Positions 36,287-46,100 of a stretch of 64,000 nt of DNA are shown here, piece by piece. The translations under genes and the position numbers were made by a program. The notes under the pieces are model-generated. The model saw nothing but the letters and a program-made list of their open reading frames with translations. It had not been told where the DNA came from and did not search any database. This stretch comes from Streptomyces humidus (GTDB taxonomy: Bacteria > Actinomycetota > Actinomycetes > Streptomycetales > Streptomycetaceae): positions 1 through 64,000 of the forward strand of contig NZ_BMTL01000017.1 of NCBI RefSeq assembly GCF_014649655.1. Direction: 5' to 3'. Position 1 is the first letter of the stretch. Each line of letters opens with the position of its first letter.

Positions 36287-36946
36287 GTGGGGGACGACGC
36301 GGAGCTGACAGCCGCGGTGCTCGCGGCACAGAACGGGGACGAGACCGCGTTCCGGACCGTGTACCGCGCGGTGCACCCGCGGCTGCTCGGGTACGTGCGC
36401 ACGCTCGTCGGCGATCTCGACGCCGAGGACGTGACCTCCGAGGCCTGGCTGCAGGTCGCCCGGGACCTGGAGCGGTTCAGCGGCGACGCGGACCGCTTCC
36501 GGGGCTGGGCCGCCCGGATCGCCCGCAACCGCGCCCTGGACCATGTGCGCATGCGCGGCAGACGCCCGGCGACGGTCGCCGACGAGACCGAGCTGACCGG
36601 CCGGGCCGCCGCGTCCGACACCGCGGGCGAGGCCATGGAGGCGCTGGCCACCGGCCACGCCCTCGGCCTCATCGCCCGGCTGCCGCAGGACCAGGCCGAG
36701 GCCGTCGTCCTGCGCGTGGTGATGGGCCTGGACGCCAAGACGGCCGCCGAGACGCTCGGCAAACGACCAGGCGCGGTCCGCACGGCCGCGCACCGCGGCC
36801 TGCGGAAGCTCGCCGAACTGCTCGGCGGGGATCCGGAGTCGCCGGGGGCGCTCGACGCGCTGCCGCCTCAACCAGGCCCGTGCTCGCGGGCGGTGACGTC
36901 CGCGGGTGTGACGCGTGTGCGCGCGCGGACGCAGAAGGACATGTGA
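36287..36946 (+). CDS. ECF-like RNA polymerase sigma factor, second of two paralogues
   Basis: A 219-residue protein closely matching the sigma factor at 34350. Region 2: LLGYVRTLVGDLDAEDVTSEAWLQVARDLERF and FRGWAARIARNRALDHVRM. Region 4: LPQDQAEAVVLRVVMGLDAKTAAETLGKRPGAVRTAAHRGLRKLAELL. The start is GTG 36287, with GAGGA 8 nt upstream. The stop overlaps the start of its partner gene by one base (TGATG), giving tight translational coupling. A palindrome (36153-36169) upstream is a candidate control site. Confidence 0.88.
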   Translation: MGDDAELTAAVLAAQNGDETAFRTVYRAVHPRLLGYVRTLVGDLDAEDVTSEAWLQVARDLERFSGDADRFRGWAARIARNRALDHVRMRGRRPATVADETELTGRAAASDTAGEAMEALATGHALGLIARLPQDQAEAVVLRVVMGLDAKTAAETLGKRPGAVRTAAHRGLRKLAELLGGDPESPGALDALPPQPGPCSRAVTSAGVTRVRARTQKDM

Positions 36947-38112
36947 TGGCCGACAAGCAGGACAGGTGGCTGGACCGCGAGACGGCGGAGCGTCTGCTGC
37001 GCGGTGAGTCACCCGACAATGCTGTCGACGGCCCGGCCCGGGAAGAGGCCGAACGGCTCGCCCGGACCCTGGGCGCGCTGTCCGCGTTGTCGGAGCGGTC
37101 TGCGTTGTCCGCGCTTTCTGCGTTGTCGCCCTCCAGCGCCGGGTCCCCGGGCGACGACGAGGAGCTCCCCGGCGAGGCCGCGGCCCTGGCAGCCTTCCGC
37201 AAGGCGCACGCCGACCGCACCGACCTCGCTTTCCGCGCCGCCCCGTCCGCCGCGGCGGACCGCGCGGTACCCGTCGGCGGCGCCGGACAGGCGGCGCGCG
37301 CCGAGGTGTTCGCCGCCGACGCCGGCCTGGTGCGGATCGGCGGTCCGGTCCCGGCGTCCGGCCGTCCCACCCGCTGGAGCCGATCCGTGCGTCTGGGGCT
37401 GGCCGCGGCGCTGGCCGTCGGGGTGGCCGGCGGAGTCGCGGCCGCGAGCGGGACGGGCCTCCTGCCGACGCCGTTCGGCGGCGCGGAGCCGGGCCGCCCC
37501 GGGGTGTCCGTCTCCGCCCCGGCGTCCCCCGGCCGGGCGCTCGTCCCGCCGTCCCCGGACGCCTCCGGCACGGTCGGCGGCGGCACGGCTCCCGCGACGC
37601 CGGACGGCGGGCACAGGGCCGTCGGCGGCGGAACCGCCGGGGACGGGACGACGGACGACGGCGTCCCGGTGCCTCCGGCTTCTCCCGGCGCATGGCCGCC
37701 CGGTGTGATCGCGTCCTGCCGTGAGCTGGGCTCCGGCAGGATCCCGGACGCCGAGCGGCGACGCGCCCTGGAGCACCGTGCGGGCGGCCCGAAGCGGGTA
37801 CCGGCGTTCTGCGCCGGCGTCCTCCAGGGCGTCGGCGCGACCTCCCGCGGCGACGACCGCGGCACGGGGAAGGGCGCCGCCGGCCGGAACGCCGGAAAGG
37901 GCCGGGGCGACGGCGGGAGCAAGGGCGGGGCGAGCGGCCGCGGCGGCCCGGACGGCAAGTCCGGCCGGGGCGACGACGGCGACGACCGAGGCCACGGACA
38001 TCCGGGCGTCACCCGCGGCAACGGCGGAAACACCGGGCACGGCGGAAGTGGTGGTGGCCGCGGTCATCACGACGGCCGTCACCACGACGGCCGCCGTCCA
38101 CACGGTCACTGA
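36946..38112 (+). CDS. Single-pass membrane partner of sigma factor 2 (candidate anti-sigma factor)
   Basis: A 388-residue protein. The cytoplasmic part has an acidic Ala/Leu/Ser-rich stretch with repeated (S)ALSALS units (about 43-63) and EAAALAAFRKAHADR (about 82-96). A TM helix follows (about 145-168). The outer part is Pro/Gly-rich with C-X30-C (CRELGSG to VPAFC) and ends in a His/Gly/Asp-rich tail (about 60 residues). Compared with the first partner, the FRxA motif and the AGGxKxVPAxCA block are conserved while the rest has diverged. The His-rich tail could bind metal; that is speculation. Anti-sigma role inferred from coupling and topology. Confidence 0.7.
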   Translation: MADKQDRWLDRETAERLLRGESPDNAVDGPAREEAERLARTLGALSALSERSALSALSALSPSSAGSPGDDEELPGEAAALAAFRKAHADRTDLAFRAAPSAAADRAVPVGGAGQAARAEVFAADAGLVRIGGPVPASGRPTRWSRSVRLGLAAALAVGVAGGVAAASGTGLLPTPFGGAEPGRPGVSVSAPASPGRALVPPSPDASGTVGGGTAPATPDGGHRAVGGGTAGDGTTDDGVPVPPASPGAWPPGVIASCRELGSGRIPDAERRRALEHRAGGPKRVPAFCAGVLQGVGATSRGDDRGTGKGAAGRNAGKGRGDGGSKGGASGRGGPDGKSGRGDDGDDRGHGHPGVTRGNGGNTGHGGSGGGRGHHDGRHHDGRRPHGH

Positions 38113-38417
38113 CCTGCGGTTTCTTAATTCGTCGAAATTTTTCGACGAGAGGTGTGACGTTTTCCGCGGGTGGAACGCAGTAACAAGTGAGCCGACTGGT
38201 CATCGGCCCTTGCACCGAGCCGGGGTTCCCCCCGTACCTTCGGCTCGTGCGCCTGGCGCGGGCGGGACACGTTCCCCCGGTCCCGCCCGCGCCCCTTACA
38301 CCCGCCCCCGCCCCGCCCCCGTGCCCCGTGCCGTCCCGGCATGGTGAGGAACGGCGTCTGCGGCCATCCTGGGAGGAAGGTCCCGGAGCGGACAGACCAG
38401 CGGGAGGCATCGCACCC
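38113..38417. other. Intergenic region before the mutase gene, with an AT-rich inverted repeat
   Basis: TCGTCGAAA (38129-38137), TT, TTTCGACGA (38140-38148) is a perfect 9-bp inverted repeat, unusually AT-rich for this genome, 16 bp after the partner gene. It may be a terminator of the sigma operon or an operator. The remainder is GC-rich without a gene. The mutase ribosome-binding site GGGAGG lies at its end. Confidence 0.5.
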
Positions 38418-39998
<1,581 letters not shown>

Positions 39999-40113
39999 GC
40001 CGGCGGTTCCCTCGCCGGGGCGGCCGTGGACGGTCTCCAGGCGCCCCCGGTCACGCCGGACGCGGAGCCGCCGGACCGGTCGGCGGAGGCCGTTCCGGCC
40101 CGGGGGGCCTGCT

Positions 40114-40135
40114 CTGACGGTCGGGCGACCGTCAG
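40114..40135. terminator. Bidirectional terminator hairpin between mutase and monooxygenase
   Basis: CTGACGGTC (40114-40122), loop GGGC, GACCGTCAG (40127-40135): a perfect 9-bp stem in the gap between two convergent genes. Confidence 0.65.
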
Positions 40136-40142
40136 GGCAGGC

Positions 40143-41555
40143 TCAGGCGCCGACACGCGCCCGGTACGCGTCCGAGCCGTCCACGGACGGGCCCGCCCAG
40201 CCCACGTAGCCGTCCGGGCGGACCAGGAACACCCCGTCGTCCAGGGTCAGCAGAGTCCAGTCCGGGCCCCTGAGCCGGTCGAAGAGGCGGACGCCGTCCA
40301 CCGTCAGGTCGGGGACGCGGTCACCGGCGCGCAGCGCGCCCGGGGCCGGCCTCGTCTCCTCGCTCAGCGACGACTCCCGGTAGTGCAGCCCCAGCTGCCG
40401 GGTCCCCGCGCCCCGGCGCGCCTGGTTCCGGTGGATCGCCGTCGACAGTCCGAGGACGTGTTCGGCCACCGGACGCCGTTCCTCCTCGTAGGTGTCGAGC
40501 AGAGCCTGCGGCGCCCGCCCGCTCAGCACCGCGCCCAGCTTCCAGCCCAGGTTGTAGGCGTCCTGGACGCTGGTGTTGAGGCCCTGGCCGCCCGCCGGGG
40601 AGTGGACGTGCGCCGCGTCCCCGGCGAGGAAGACCCGGCCCTCGCGGAAGCGGTCCGCCAGGGCGGCGCGGGGGCGGAATTCGGAGGACCAGCGGACCTC
40701 GGTGACGTCCGCGGGGGAGAGGTGCGTGCGCTCGGCGACCGCCTTGCGGACGCCGTCCGGGGAGAGGTCGATGTCCGTGCGGCCGGAGAGCTGAGCCACC
40801 AGCTGGAAGTCCTCCGTGCCCGGCAGCGGGCAGATCGACGCGTAGCCGGCGCCCTGTCCGCTCGGCGGGAAGACGTGCCACCGGTCCCGGCCGAGGCCGG
40901 GGATGCGCACGTCCGCCACCAGCAGCGGGTACGGGTCGACCGTCTCGCCCGACATGGCGATGCCGAGCGCCCGGCGGACCGTCGAGCGGCCTCCGTCGGC
41001 GGCGACCGCGTACCGGGCGCGGATCTCCTCGCCGGAGGCCAGGCGCGCCGTCACACCGTCCTCGTCCTGGCCGATCCCGGCGACCTCGCGGCCGAAGGCG
41101 ACCGTCCCGCCCAGTTCCTCCAGCCGCGCCCGCAGGATCTCCTGGTTGCGCCACTGCGGGACCATCCAGGGGACGGTGAACCGGGAGATTTCCCCGCCGT
41201 CCTCCACGGGGTCGAAGATCCGGTGCTCCCCGGTCCGGCGGCCGTCCGTCCAGACGACGCTCACGGGGTACGGGCCTCCGGCGGCGAGGACCTCGTCGAC
41301 GACGCCGAAGTCCTCGTAGACCTCCAGGGTGCGCGGCTGGAGGCCCTTGCCGCGTGAGCCGGGGGCGAGGGTCTCACCCCGCTCCAGCAGCAGCGCGTCG
41401 ACGCCGCGCCGGGCCAGGTCGATGCCGAGGGCGAGGCCGGTGGGGCCCGCGCCGACGATCAGCACGTCCACGCGCCCGTCCCGCCGTCCGTCCCGCCGCC
41501 TGTCCGGCCGCGGGTTCCGCCGCCGGGTGTCCGTGTCCACGGCGTCACCGTTCAC
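40143..41555 (-). CDS. FAD-dependent aromatic-type monooxygenase (PHBH fold)
   Basis: A 470-residue group A flavoprotein monooxygenase. VLIVGAGPTGLALGIDLAR binds ADP, ADGGRSTVRRALG is the DG motif, and FLAGDAAHVHSPAGGQGLNTSVQDA the GD motif. A C-terminal thioredoxin-like domain (about 385-470) lacks catalytic cysteines. Such enzymes hydroxylate phenols, polyketides or antibiotics such as tetracycline or rifampicin; the substrate here is unknown. The start is GTG 41555 with GGAG 5 nt upstream. It is divergent from a TetR gene, with two matching operators between them, so it is probably induced by its substrate. Confidence 0.88.
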   Translation of the reverse strand: MNGDAVDTDTRRRNPRPDRRRDGRRDGRVDVLIVGAGPTGLALGIDLARRGVDALLLERGETLAPGSRGKGLQPRTLEVYEDFGVVDEVLAAGGPYPVSVVWTDGRRTGEHRIFDPVEDGGEISRFTVPWMVPQWRNQEILRARLEELGGTVAFGREVAGIGQDEDGVTARLASGEEIRARYAVAADGGRSTVRRALGIAMSGETVDPYPLLVADVRIPGLGRDRWHVFPPSGQGAGYASICPLPGTEDFQLVAQLSGRTDIDLSPDGVRKAVAERTHLSPADVTEVRWSSEFRPRAALADRFREGRVFLAGDAAHVHSPAGGQGLNTSVQDAYNLGWKLGAVLSGRAPQALLDTYEEERRPVAEHVLGLSTAIHRNQARRGAGTRQLGLHYRESSLSEETRPAPGALRAGDRVPDLTVDGVRLFDRLRGPDWTLLTLDDGVFLVRPDGYVGWAGPSVDGSDAYRARVGA

Positions 41556-41563
41556 CGCATCTC

Positions 41564-41578
41564 CTTAACGCTGTTAAG
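41564..41578. promoter_or_regulatory. TetR operator A: CTTAAC-GCT-GTTAAG
   Basis: A perfect 6-bp inverted repeat with a 3-bp centre, overlapping the ribosome-binding region of the monooxygenase gene. It has the same half-sites as operator B, 37 bp away. Confidence 0.8.
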
Positions 41579-41600
41579 TGCCGTCCCCCACGAGGGTGTC

Positions 41601-41615
41601 CTTAACGGCGTTAAG
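41601..41615. promoter_or_regulatory. TetR operator B: CTTAAC-GGC-GTTAAG
   Basis: A second copy of the palindrome, 9 bp before the tetR start codon. Two identical half-site sets in a 69-bp divergent gap strongly suggest control of both genes by the TetR protein. Confidence 0.8.
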
Positions 41616-41624
41616 CTGTCAAGC

Positions 41625-42275
41625 GTGAGCATCGAACGACGCGTGCCCCTGGACCGCGAGCGGGTCGCCGACACCGCCCTGCGGCTGCTCGACGAGGTGG
41701 GCCTCGACGGCCTGACGCTGCGGGCCATCGCCCGTGAGCTGGACGTCAAGGCGCCCGCTCTGTACTGGCATTTCAAGGACAAACAGGCGCTGCTGGACGA
41801 GATGGCCACCGAGATGTTCCGGCGGATGACCGCCAGAACCGCGCTCGGTCCCGACGACACCTGGCAGGAGCGGCTGCGCAAGTCCAACCGGGGGTTGCGC
41901 GAGGCGCTGCGCGGCTACCGCGACGGCGCGAAGGTCTTCAGCGGCTCACGCTTCACCGAGCTCGTGCACGCCGAGCAGATGGAGGACACCCTGCGACTGT
42001 TCACGGCCGCGGGCTTCACCCTCGCCCAGGCCGTCCGCGCGACCTCGACGTCGTACCTGTACACCCTCGGGTTCGTCACCGAGGAGCAGGGCGTCCAACC
42101 ACGGCCCGGCGAACGGCGCGAGGGGTACGACCTCGACGAACGGGCGCGTTCCATGCGGGAGTTCCCGCTGGCCGCGCAGGCGGGCGCGGAGATCTTCGCC
42201 GACTACGACCGGCACTTCGAGGAGGGCCTCGAGATCGTCGTGGCCGGGATCGCCGCACAATACGGGGTCCGTTAG
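41625..42275 (+). CDS. TetR-family repressor (TetR_C type)
   Basis: A 216-residue regulator. The helix-turn-helix is DTALRLLDEVGLDGLTLRAIARELDVKAPALYWHFKDKQALLDEM (about 15-59), with the classical YWHF recognition helix end. The ligand domain resembles the tetracycline-repressor C-terminal class. The start is GTG 41625 (MSIERRVPLDR). It is divergent from the flavin monooxygenase, and two CTTAAC-N3-GTTAAG operators lie between. It probably represses both genes and responds to the monooxygenase substrate or a related drug. The 3' end touches the convergent acyltransferase gene (4-bp overlap). Confidence 0.9.
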   Translation: MSIERRVPLDRERVADTALRLLDEVGLDGLTLRAIARELDVKAPALYWHFKDKQALLDEMATEMFRRMTARTALGPDDTWQERLRKSNRGLREALRGYRDGAKVFSGSRFTELVHAEQMEDTLRLFTAAGFTLAQAVRATSTSYLYTLGFVTEEQGVQPRPGERREGYDLDERARSMREFPLAAQAGAEIFADYDRHFEEGLEIVVAGIAAQYGVR

Positions 42276-43513
42276 GCCCGCGAGAGCGCGCGCCGGAGCC
42301 GGGGTGCCAGCGGTTTCTCCACGCAGCGGTTGAGCAGCAGGGCCAGCAGCAGCATCGCGACGAGGGTCAGTGCGAAGGTCGCCGCCGACGGCAGACGCAG
42401 ACCGCGGTGCAGAAAGCGGATCGCCACCCAGCCGAGATGCTCGTGGACCAGATAGAACGGGTACGTCAGCGTCCCCGCGACCGTGAGCCAGCGCCAGTTC
42501 GCCCGGTGCAGGAGGCCCAGCGCGATCGCCCCGACCGCCACGAAGCCGAAGGCGACCACGAGGACGACGCCGAGGCTCGTGCGGTGGGCGAAGGCATGCG
42601 GGTCCGGGACGCCGGACAGTCGGCGCACCGCGTAGTGCTGGCCGATCAGGAAGCCCGCGGCCACGATTCCCCAGGCGTAGGGGTCGCGCCGGTCGCGGTG
42701 GACGAGGTGGAGGCCGACCCCGCCGACGAAGAACGGCGCGTATTCGGGCATCAGGACGAGATCGAGCAGCGGCTCGTGCGCCGCCTGCGCGATCGCGGCG
42801 GCCATCGTCCAGCCCGCGCAGAACATCACGACCCGGCGGCGGTTCGCGCCCGGCAGGACGACGCACAGCGCGAACAGGACGTAGAAACGTATCTCCACCC
42901 ACAGCGTCCAGCACACGCCGAGCACCCGGTCCGCGCCCAACGGCTGCTGGAGCAGGGTCAGATTGACCAGCGCGTCGCTCGGGGAGACGGCCGCGAAGAC
43001 GACCGGCGGCAGCGCGAAGACCGCCGTCACCAGCAGGACGGCGGCCCAGTAGGCGGGCATCAGCCGGGACACGCGTGAGGCGGCGAACGACCGCGGCGTC
43101 CGGCCCCAGCCGCTCATGCAGATCACGAACCCGCTGATCACGAAGAAGACCTGGACGCCGAGGCAGCCGTACGAGGCGAAGACGTGCAGCGTGGGGAACT
43201 GCACCCTCGGCGAGGTCCCCCACGCGCGCGAGACCTCGCCGTCGCGGCCCGCGTAGTGGTACACCGCCACCATCAGCGCGGCGACCAGCCGCAGCCCGTC
43301 CAGGGCCCGCAGTCTGCCCTCGGCCCTGCCCGGCCCGTCCGGCCCGCCCGGTCCACCGGTCCCGTGGACCGGCGCCGTCGCGGCGGGCGATGCCGTCGCG
43401 GCGGGCGATGCCGGTGACGTGCCGCTCACGACCGTCTCGGTCATGCCCGTACCCCTCGCAGTCGTGTCCGTCGTCGTGTCTGCCGTCGTGCCCGTGGTCG
43501 TGTGCGTCGTCAT
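42272..43513 (-). CDS. Acyltransferase 3-family membrane protein
   Basis: A 413-residue protein. A Thr-rich N-terminus (TTHTTTGTTADTTTDTT) and an Ala/Pro linker are followed by about ten membrane helices. RLRALDGLRLVAALMVAVYHY (near residue 68) has the family histidine, and FFVISGFVI the second motif. These enzymes O-acylate sugars on polymers or lipids. The ATG at 43513 overlaps the stop of the upstream sialyltransferase-like gene (ATGA), so it belongs to the glycopolymer operon; an ATG at codon 24 is an alternative. I infer acetylation of the cell-wall glycopolymer. Confidence 0.82.
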   Translation of the reverse strand: MTTHTTTGTTADTTTDTTARGTGMTETVVSGTSPASPAATASPAATAPVHGTGGPGGPDGPGRAEGRLRALDGLRLVAALMVAVYHYAGRDGEVSRAWGTSPRVQFPTLHVFASYGCLGVQVFFVISGFVICMSGWGRTPRSFAASRVSRLMPAYWAAVLLVTAVFALPPVVFAAVSPSDALVNLTLLQQPLGADRVLGVCWTLWVEIRFYVLFALCVVLPGANRRRVVMFCAGWTMAAAIAQAAHEPLLDLVLMPEYAPFFVGGVGLHLVHRDRRDPYAWGIVAAGFLIGQHYAVRRLSGVPDPHAFAHRTSLGVVLVVAFGFVAVGAIALGLLHRANWRWLTVAGTLTYPFYLVHEHLGWVAIRFLHRGLRLPSAATFALTLVAMLLLALLLNRCVEKPLAPRLRRALSRA

Positions 43514-44916
43514 TTCCGTCGGCGGACGGCCCTGCGCAGCGCCCTCGCCCGCCGCACCACCCGGCGCGTGGCGGCGTGGCGCGGAAGGAAGGCCAGCCGC
43601 TGCGGGATGCCGCCCGGCAGCCCGAGGGCGGTGAGCCGCCTGCGCCTGAAGTACCGCCCGGTGCGCGGACCGAGACGGGTGCGCAGATACCGCTCGGCGA
43701 CCGGTCGCAGCCCCGGATGCAGCTGGGGCTGCATCACGAAGCCCACCGCCGCGAGCAGTTCGGCCACCGTGTCCGCCTCGACGCTGTGTTCGCTTCCGCG
43801 GTCCTCCAGGTCCGGGAGCAGCGCGTCGGCCAGCACGACGGGCACGCGGTTGCTGTTCTGGTAGGGGACCAGCCGTTCCAGCAGCCACTCGGTGCCGACG
43901 CGGGCCACGGGCAGCCCGAAGAAGGAGGAGGCGGTGAACAGGGCCGTCGAGAAGCAGCCGACGACCAGCGCGGGACGCGCCCGGTCGAACAGCACCTCGG
44001 CGAGCACCGGCGTCCCGAGGACGGTCAGCGTGACGCCCAGCCGCTCCGCCTCGGCCTCCAGGGCACGGCCGTAGCGGGCCGGCGCGCTCGGATGCGGTGC
44101 GAAGACGACCGTACGGTGACCGCGCGCGACCGCCCCGCGCAGCATGCGCGCATGCAGTTCCTCCTCCTGCTGCGGGGTGAGGATCTCCAGCGCGGAGAGG
44201 TACTGGCCGAGCAGCAGCGCGCACTCCTCGGGCAGCGGCGGCAGCTCCGGCACGGCGTCGGCGACCTCTCCCAACACCTTCAGGAAGGCGGTGGTGGGCA
44301 CGGTCTGCGCGGGCGCGCCGAACTCGGTGAGCAGCAGCGGCGTCAGTCCCGGCACCAGGTCCAGGTGGAGCACCCGCCGCACCCGGGTGCCGAGCAGCGG
44401 GTCGAGCTTGTCGCGGGTGGGGCCGTAACTCATCAGGCCGTCCGCGTAGACGTCGACGGGCGCTCCGGGGAACAGCTGGGCGATGGCCTGGGCCGGGTTG
44501 ACCTGGATGGACTCCAGGACGATCGTCACCCGGTCGTCGCCCAGGCCCCACAGCTGCCGCAGGTACCGCTCGAGGAGGGGCACGTCGTCGGGGCGCGGGG
44601 ACCAGGCGCCCGGGTGGAAGGGGCTGATGGCGTCGTTCCAGGAGCGGACCTCGTCGAAGCGGTCCCGCAGCGCGGCGAAGCCCGGCATCTCGTCGAGGGC
44701 GGGGGACGTCTCGGGCGTCGTCGCGTTGTTGCACACCAGCAGCAGCCGGCGGTCCGCGGGCGCGAAGACGTCCGCGTCGAGGGCGGCGGCGAGGGTGGCG
44801 GCGCCGTAGAGGGTGGAGGCGCAGAAGATCTGGGTCGTACGGGCGGCCGCGCGGGGCGCGGTGTGCTCCGGGGCGTGGTGCGCGGTGTGCTCCGGGGCGG
44901 GGGGCGTGGGGGACAT
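43510..44916 (-). CDS. Polysialyltransferase-family glycosyltransferase
   Basis: A 468-residue GT-B-type protein. After a Pro/Ala/His-rich start it shows a DG motif (YADG, 157-160), an HP motif (APHPS, His275-Pro276) and a Ser-Thr pair (FSTAL, 323-324). That order is the signature of bacterial CMP-sialate (poly)sialyltransferases. The C-terminus is strongly basic (RRARALRRAVRRRK), suited to membrane attachment. It overlaps the GT2 gene upstream by one base (TGATG) and the acyltransferase downstream (ATGA). With the CMP-nonulosonate genes across the divergent promoter, it probably adds Kdn-like residues to a cell-wall polymer. Confidence 0.75.
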   Translation of the reverse strand: MSPTPPAPEHTAHHAPEHTAPRAAARTTQIFCASTLYGAATLAAALDADVFAPADRRLLLVCNNATTPETSPALDEMPGFAALRDRFDEVRSWNDAISPFHPGAWSPRPDDVPLLERYLRQLWGLGDDRVTIVLESIQVNPAQAIAQLFPGAPVDVYADGLMSYGPTRDKLDPLLGTRVRRVLHLDLVPGLTPLLLTEFGAPAQTVPTTAFLKVLGEVADAVPELPPLPEECALLLGQYLSALEILTPQQEEELHARMLRGAVARGHRTVVFAPHPSAPARYGRALEAEAERLGVTLTVLGTPVLAEVLFDRARPALVVGCFSTALFTASSFFGLPVARVGTEWLLERLVPYQNSNRVPVVLADALLPDLEDRGSEHSVEADTVAELLAAVGFVMQPQLHPGLRPVAERYLRTRLGPRTGRYFRRRRLTALGLPGGIPQRLAFLPRHAATRRVVRRARALRRAVRRRK

Positions 44917-45902
44917 CAGGCGGCCGCCTTCGCGGAGACGATTCTCCGGCGCAGTCGCCGGAGCTTGGCGGAGCGGCTCGGGTCCATGCGGTCGAGCACG
45001 TCGGTGAGCAGCTCCTGGGGCAGGCGCCGGACGGCGGCGGCGCTTCGCGTGCGCAGCTGTCCGGCGACGGCGGGCTCGAACTTGTCGATGTCCGCGAGGT
45101 GGTGGGCGATGATCGCGCAGTAGGTGCGCACCGCCTTGGGCAGCAGCAGGTCGGCGTCCCGGTCCCGTGCGGTCTCCTCGACCACCTGGTCGAAGGCGCG
45201 GATGAAGTCCAGCTGCCGGGCGTCGCCGATCCGGGTGAGGGACGAGGCGACACCCCGGCGGTAGAAGACGCCGTGCAGGTTCACCACCGCGAAGGACTCC
45301 GCCTCCCGGTGCAGCTTCCAGATCCACGGCCGGTCCTCGGCGGTGCGCAGCCCGTCGGTGAAGTGCAGCAGGCCGCGGTCGAGGAGGCGGCGGTGGTAGA
45401 CGCCGGCCCAGGCGTAGGCGTAGTCGACGGACGTGGAGCGGTCGGCGGGCAGGATCGCCCGGCGGGGGTCGAGGACCTCCCCGCGCAGCCCGTGCGGGTG
45501 CCGGACCAGCGTGCGGGCGCGGCCGGTGGCCTGGACGTGGTCCGTGCGCACGAAATCGCAGCCCAGCTCCTCGATCGCGGCGACGAGTTCGCCCAGATGG
45601 CCGCGTGAGAGCCAGTCGTCTCCGTCCAGGAACGTCAGGTATTCGCCCTGTGCCGCATTGAGTCCGGTATTGCGCGCGGTGGCGAGACCGCCGTTCTCCG
45701 CGTGGCGCACATGACGTACCTGGGCGACCTTCGAAAGAGCCTCGGCCGCCTGTTCGAGAATTTCCGGGGTCTCATCCGTGGAATGGTCGTCCACCAGCAC
45801 GAACTCGAATTCGTGACGGGCATTCATGTGAAGACTTCTGAGGGTGTCCGGCGCGTACGGACGGACGTTGTAGAACGGCACGATCACAGAGAGCTTGGGC
45901 AC
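44916..45902 (-). CDS. Family 2 glycosyltransferase
   Basis: About 328 residues from GTG 45902. The GT-A motifs are SVIVPFYNV, EFVLVDDHSTDET and TFLDGDDW (DxD-type), with a C-terminal helical region. A GTG at 45986 (28 codons earlier) has a GGAAG ribosome-binding site and may be the true start, but the extra residues are low complexity. First gene of the leftward glycopolymer operon (GT2, polysialyltransferase-like, acyltransferase). It probably adds a neutral sugar to the repeat unit; donor and acceptor are unknown. Confidence 0.8.
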   Translation of the reverse strand: MPKLSVIVPFYNVRPYAPDTLRSLHMNARHEFEFVLVDDHSTDETPEILEQAAEALSKVAQVRHVRHAENGGLATARNTGLNAAQGEYLTFLDGDDWLSRGHLGELVAAIEELGCDFVRTDHVQATGRARTLVRHPHGLRGEVLDPRRAILPADRSTSVDYAYAWAGVYHRRLLDRGLLHFTDGLRTAEDRPWIWKLHREAESFAVVNLHGVFYRRGVASSLTRIGDARQLDFIRAFDQVVEETARDRDADLLLPKAVRTYCAIIAHHLADIDKFEPAVAGQLRTRSAAAVRRLPQELLTDVLDRMDPSRSAKLRRLRRRIVSAKAAA

Positions 45903-46100
45903 GGGGGAAAGCCTAGGAGGGCCTCCGGCGGCGGAACTTAGCGACGAGAGGACGCGGGGTGAACTGAATGTGGCGGATTCGTGCACCCCGTCTTCCGGCA
46001 GGCGGCCGACGGGCCGGTTCGGATTCCGGTGTCGCGTTGTTAACTTCTCGTTGATCGGGCATTGGGTAAATCACGTGTTTTGCTTTCTAGCGTCTTCGGT

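Noticed and set aside
43514-45253. Long minus-strand frame joined upstream to the acyltransferase, making a 993-residue protein
   Set aside because: The upstream part is out of frame with two real genes (polysialyltransferase-like and GT2) and is low-complexity Arg/Pro/Ala; the true start is ATG 43513 with an ATGA overlap.
46062-46100. TTG start for the DUF6716 glycosyltransferase
   Set aside because: No ribosome-binding site and no conserved residues before GTG 46101.
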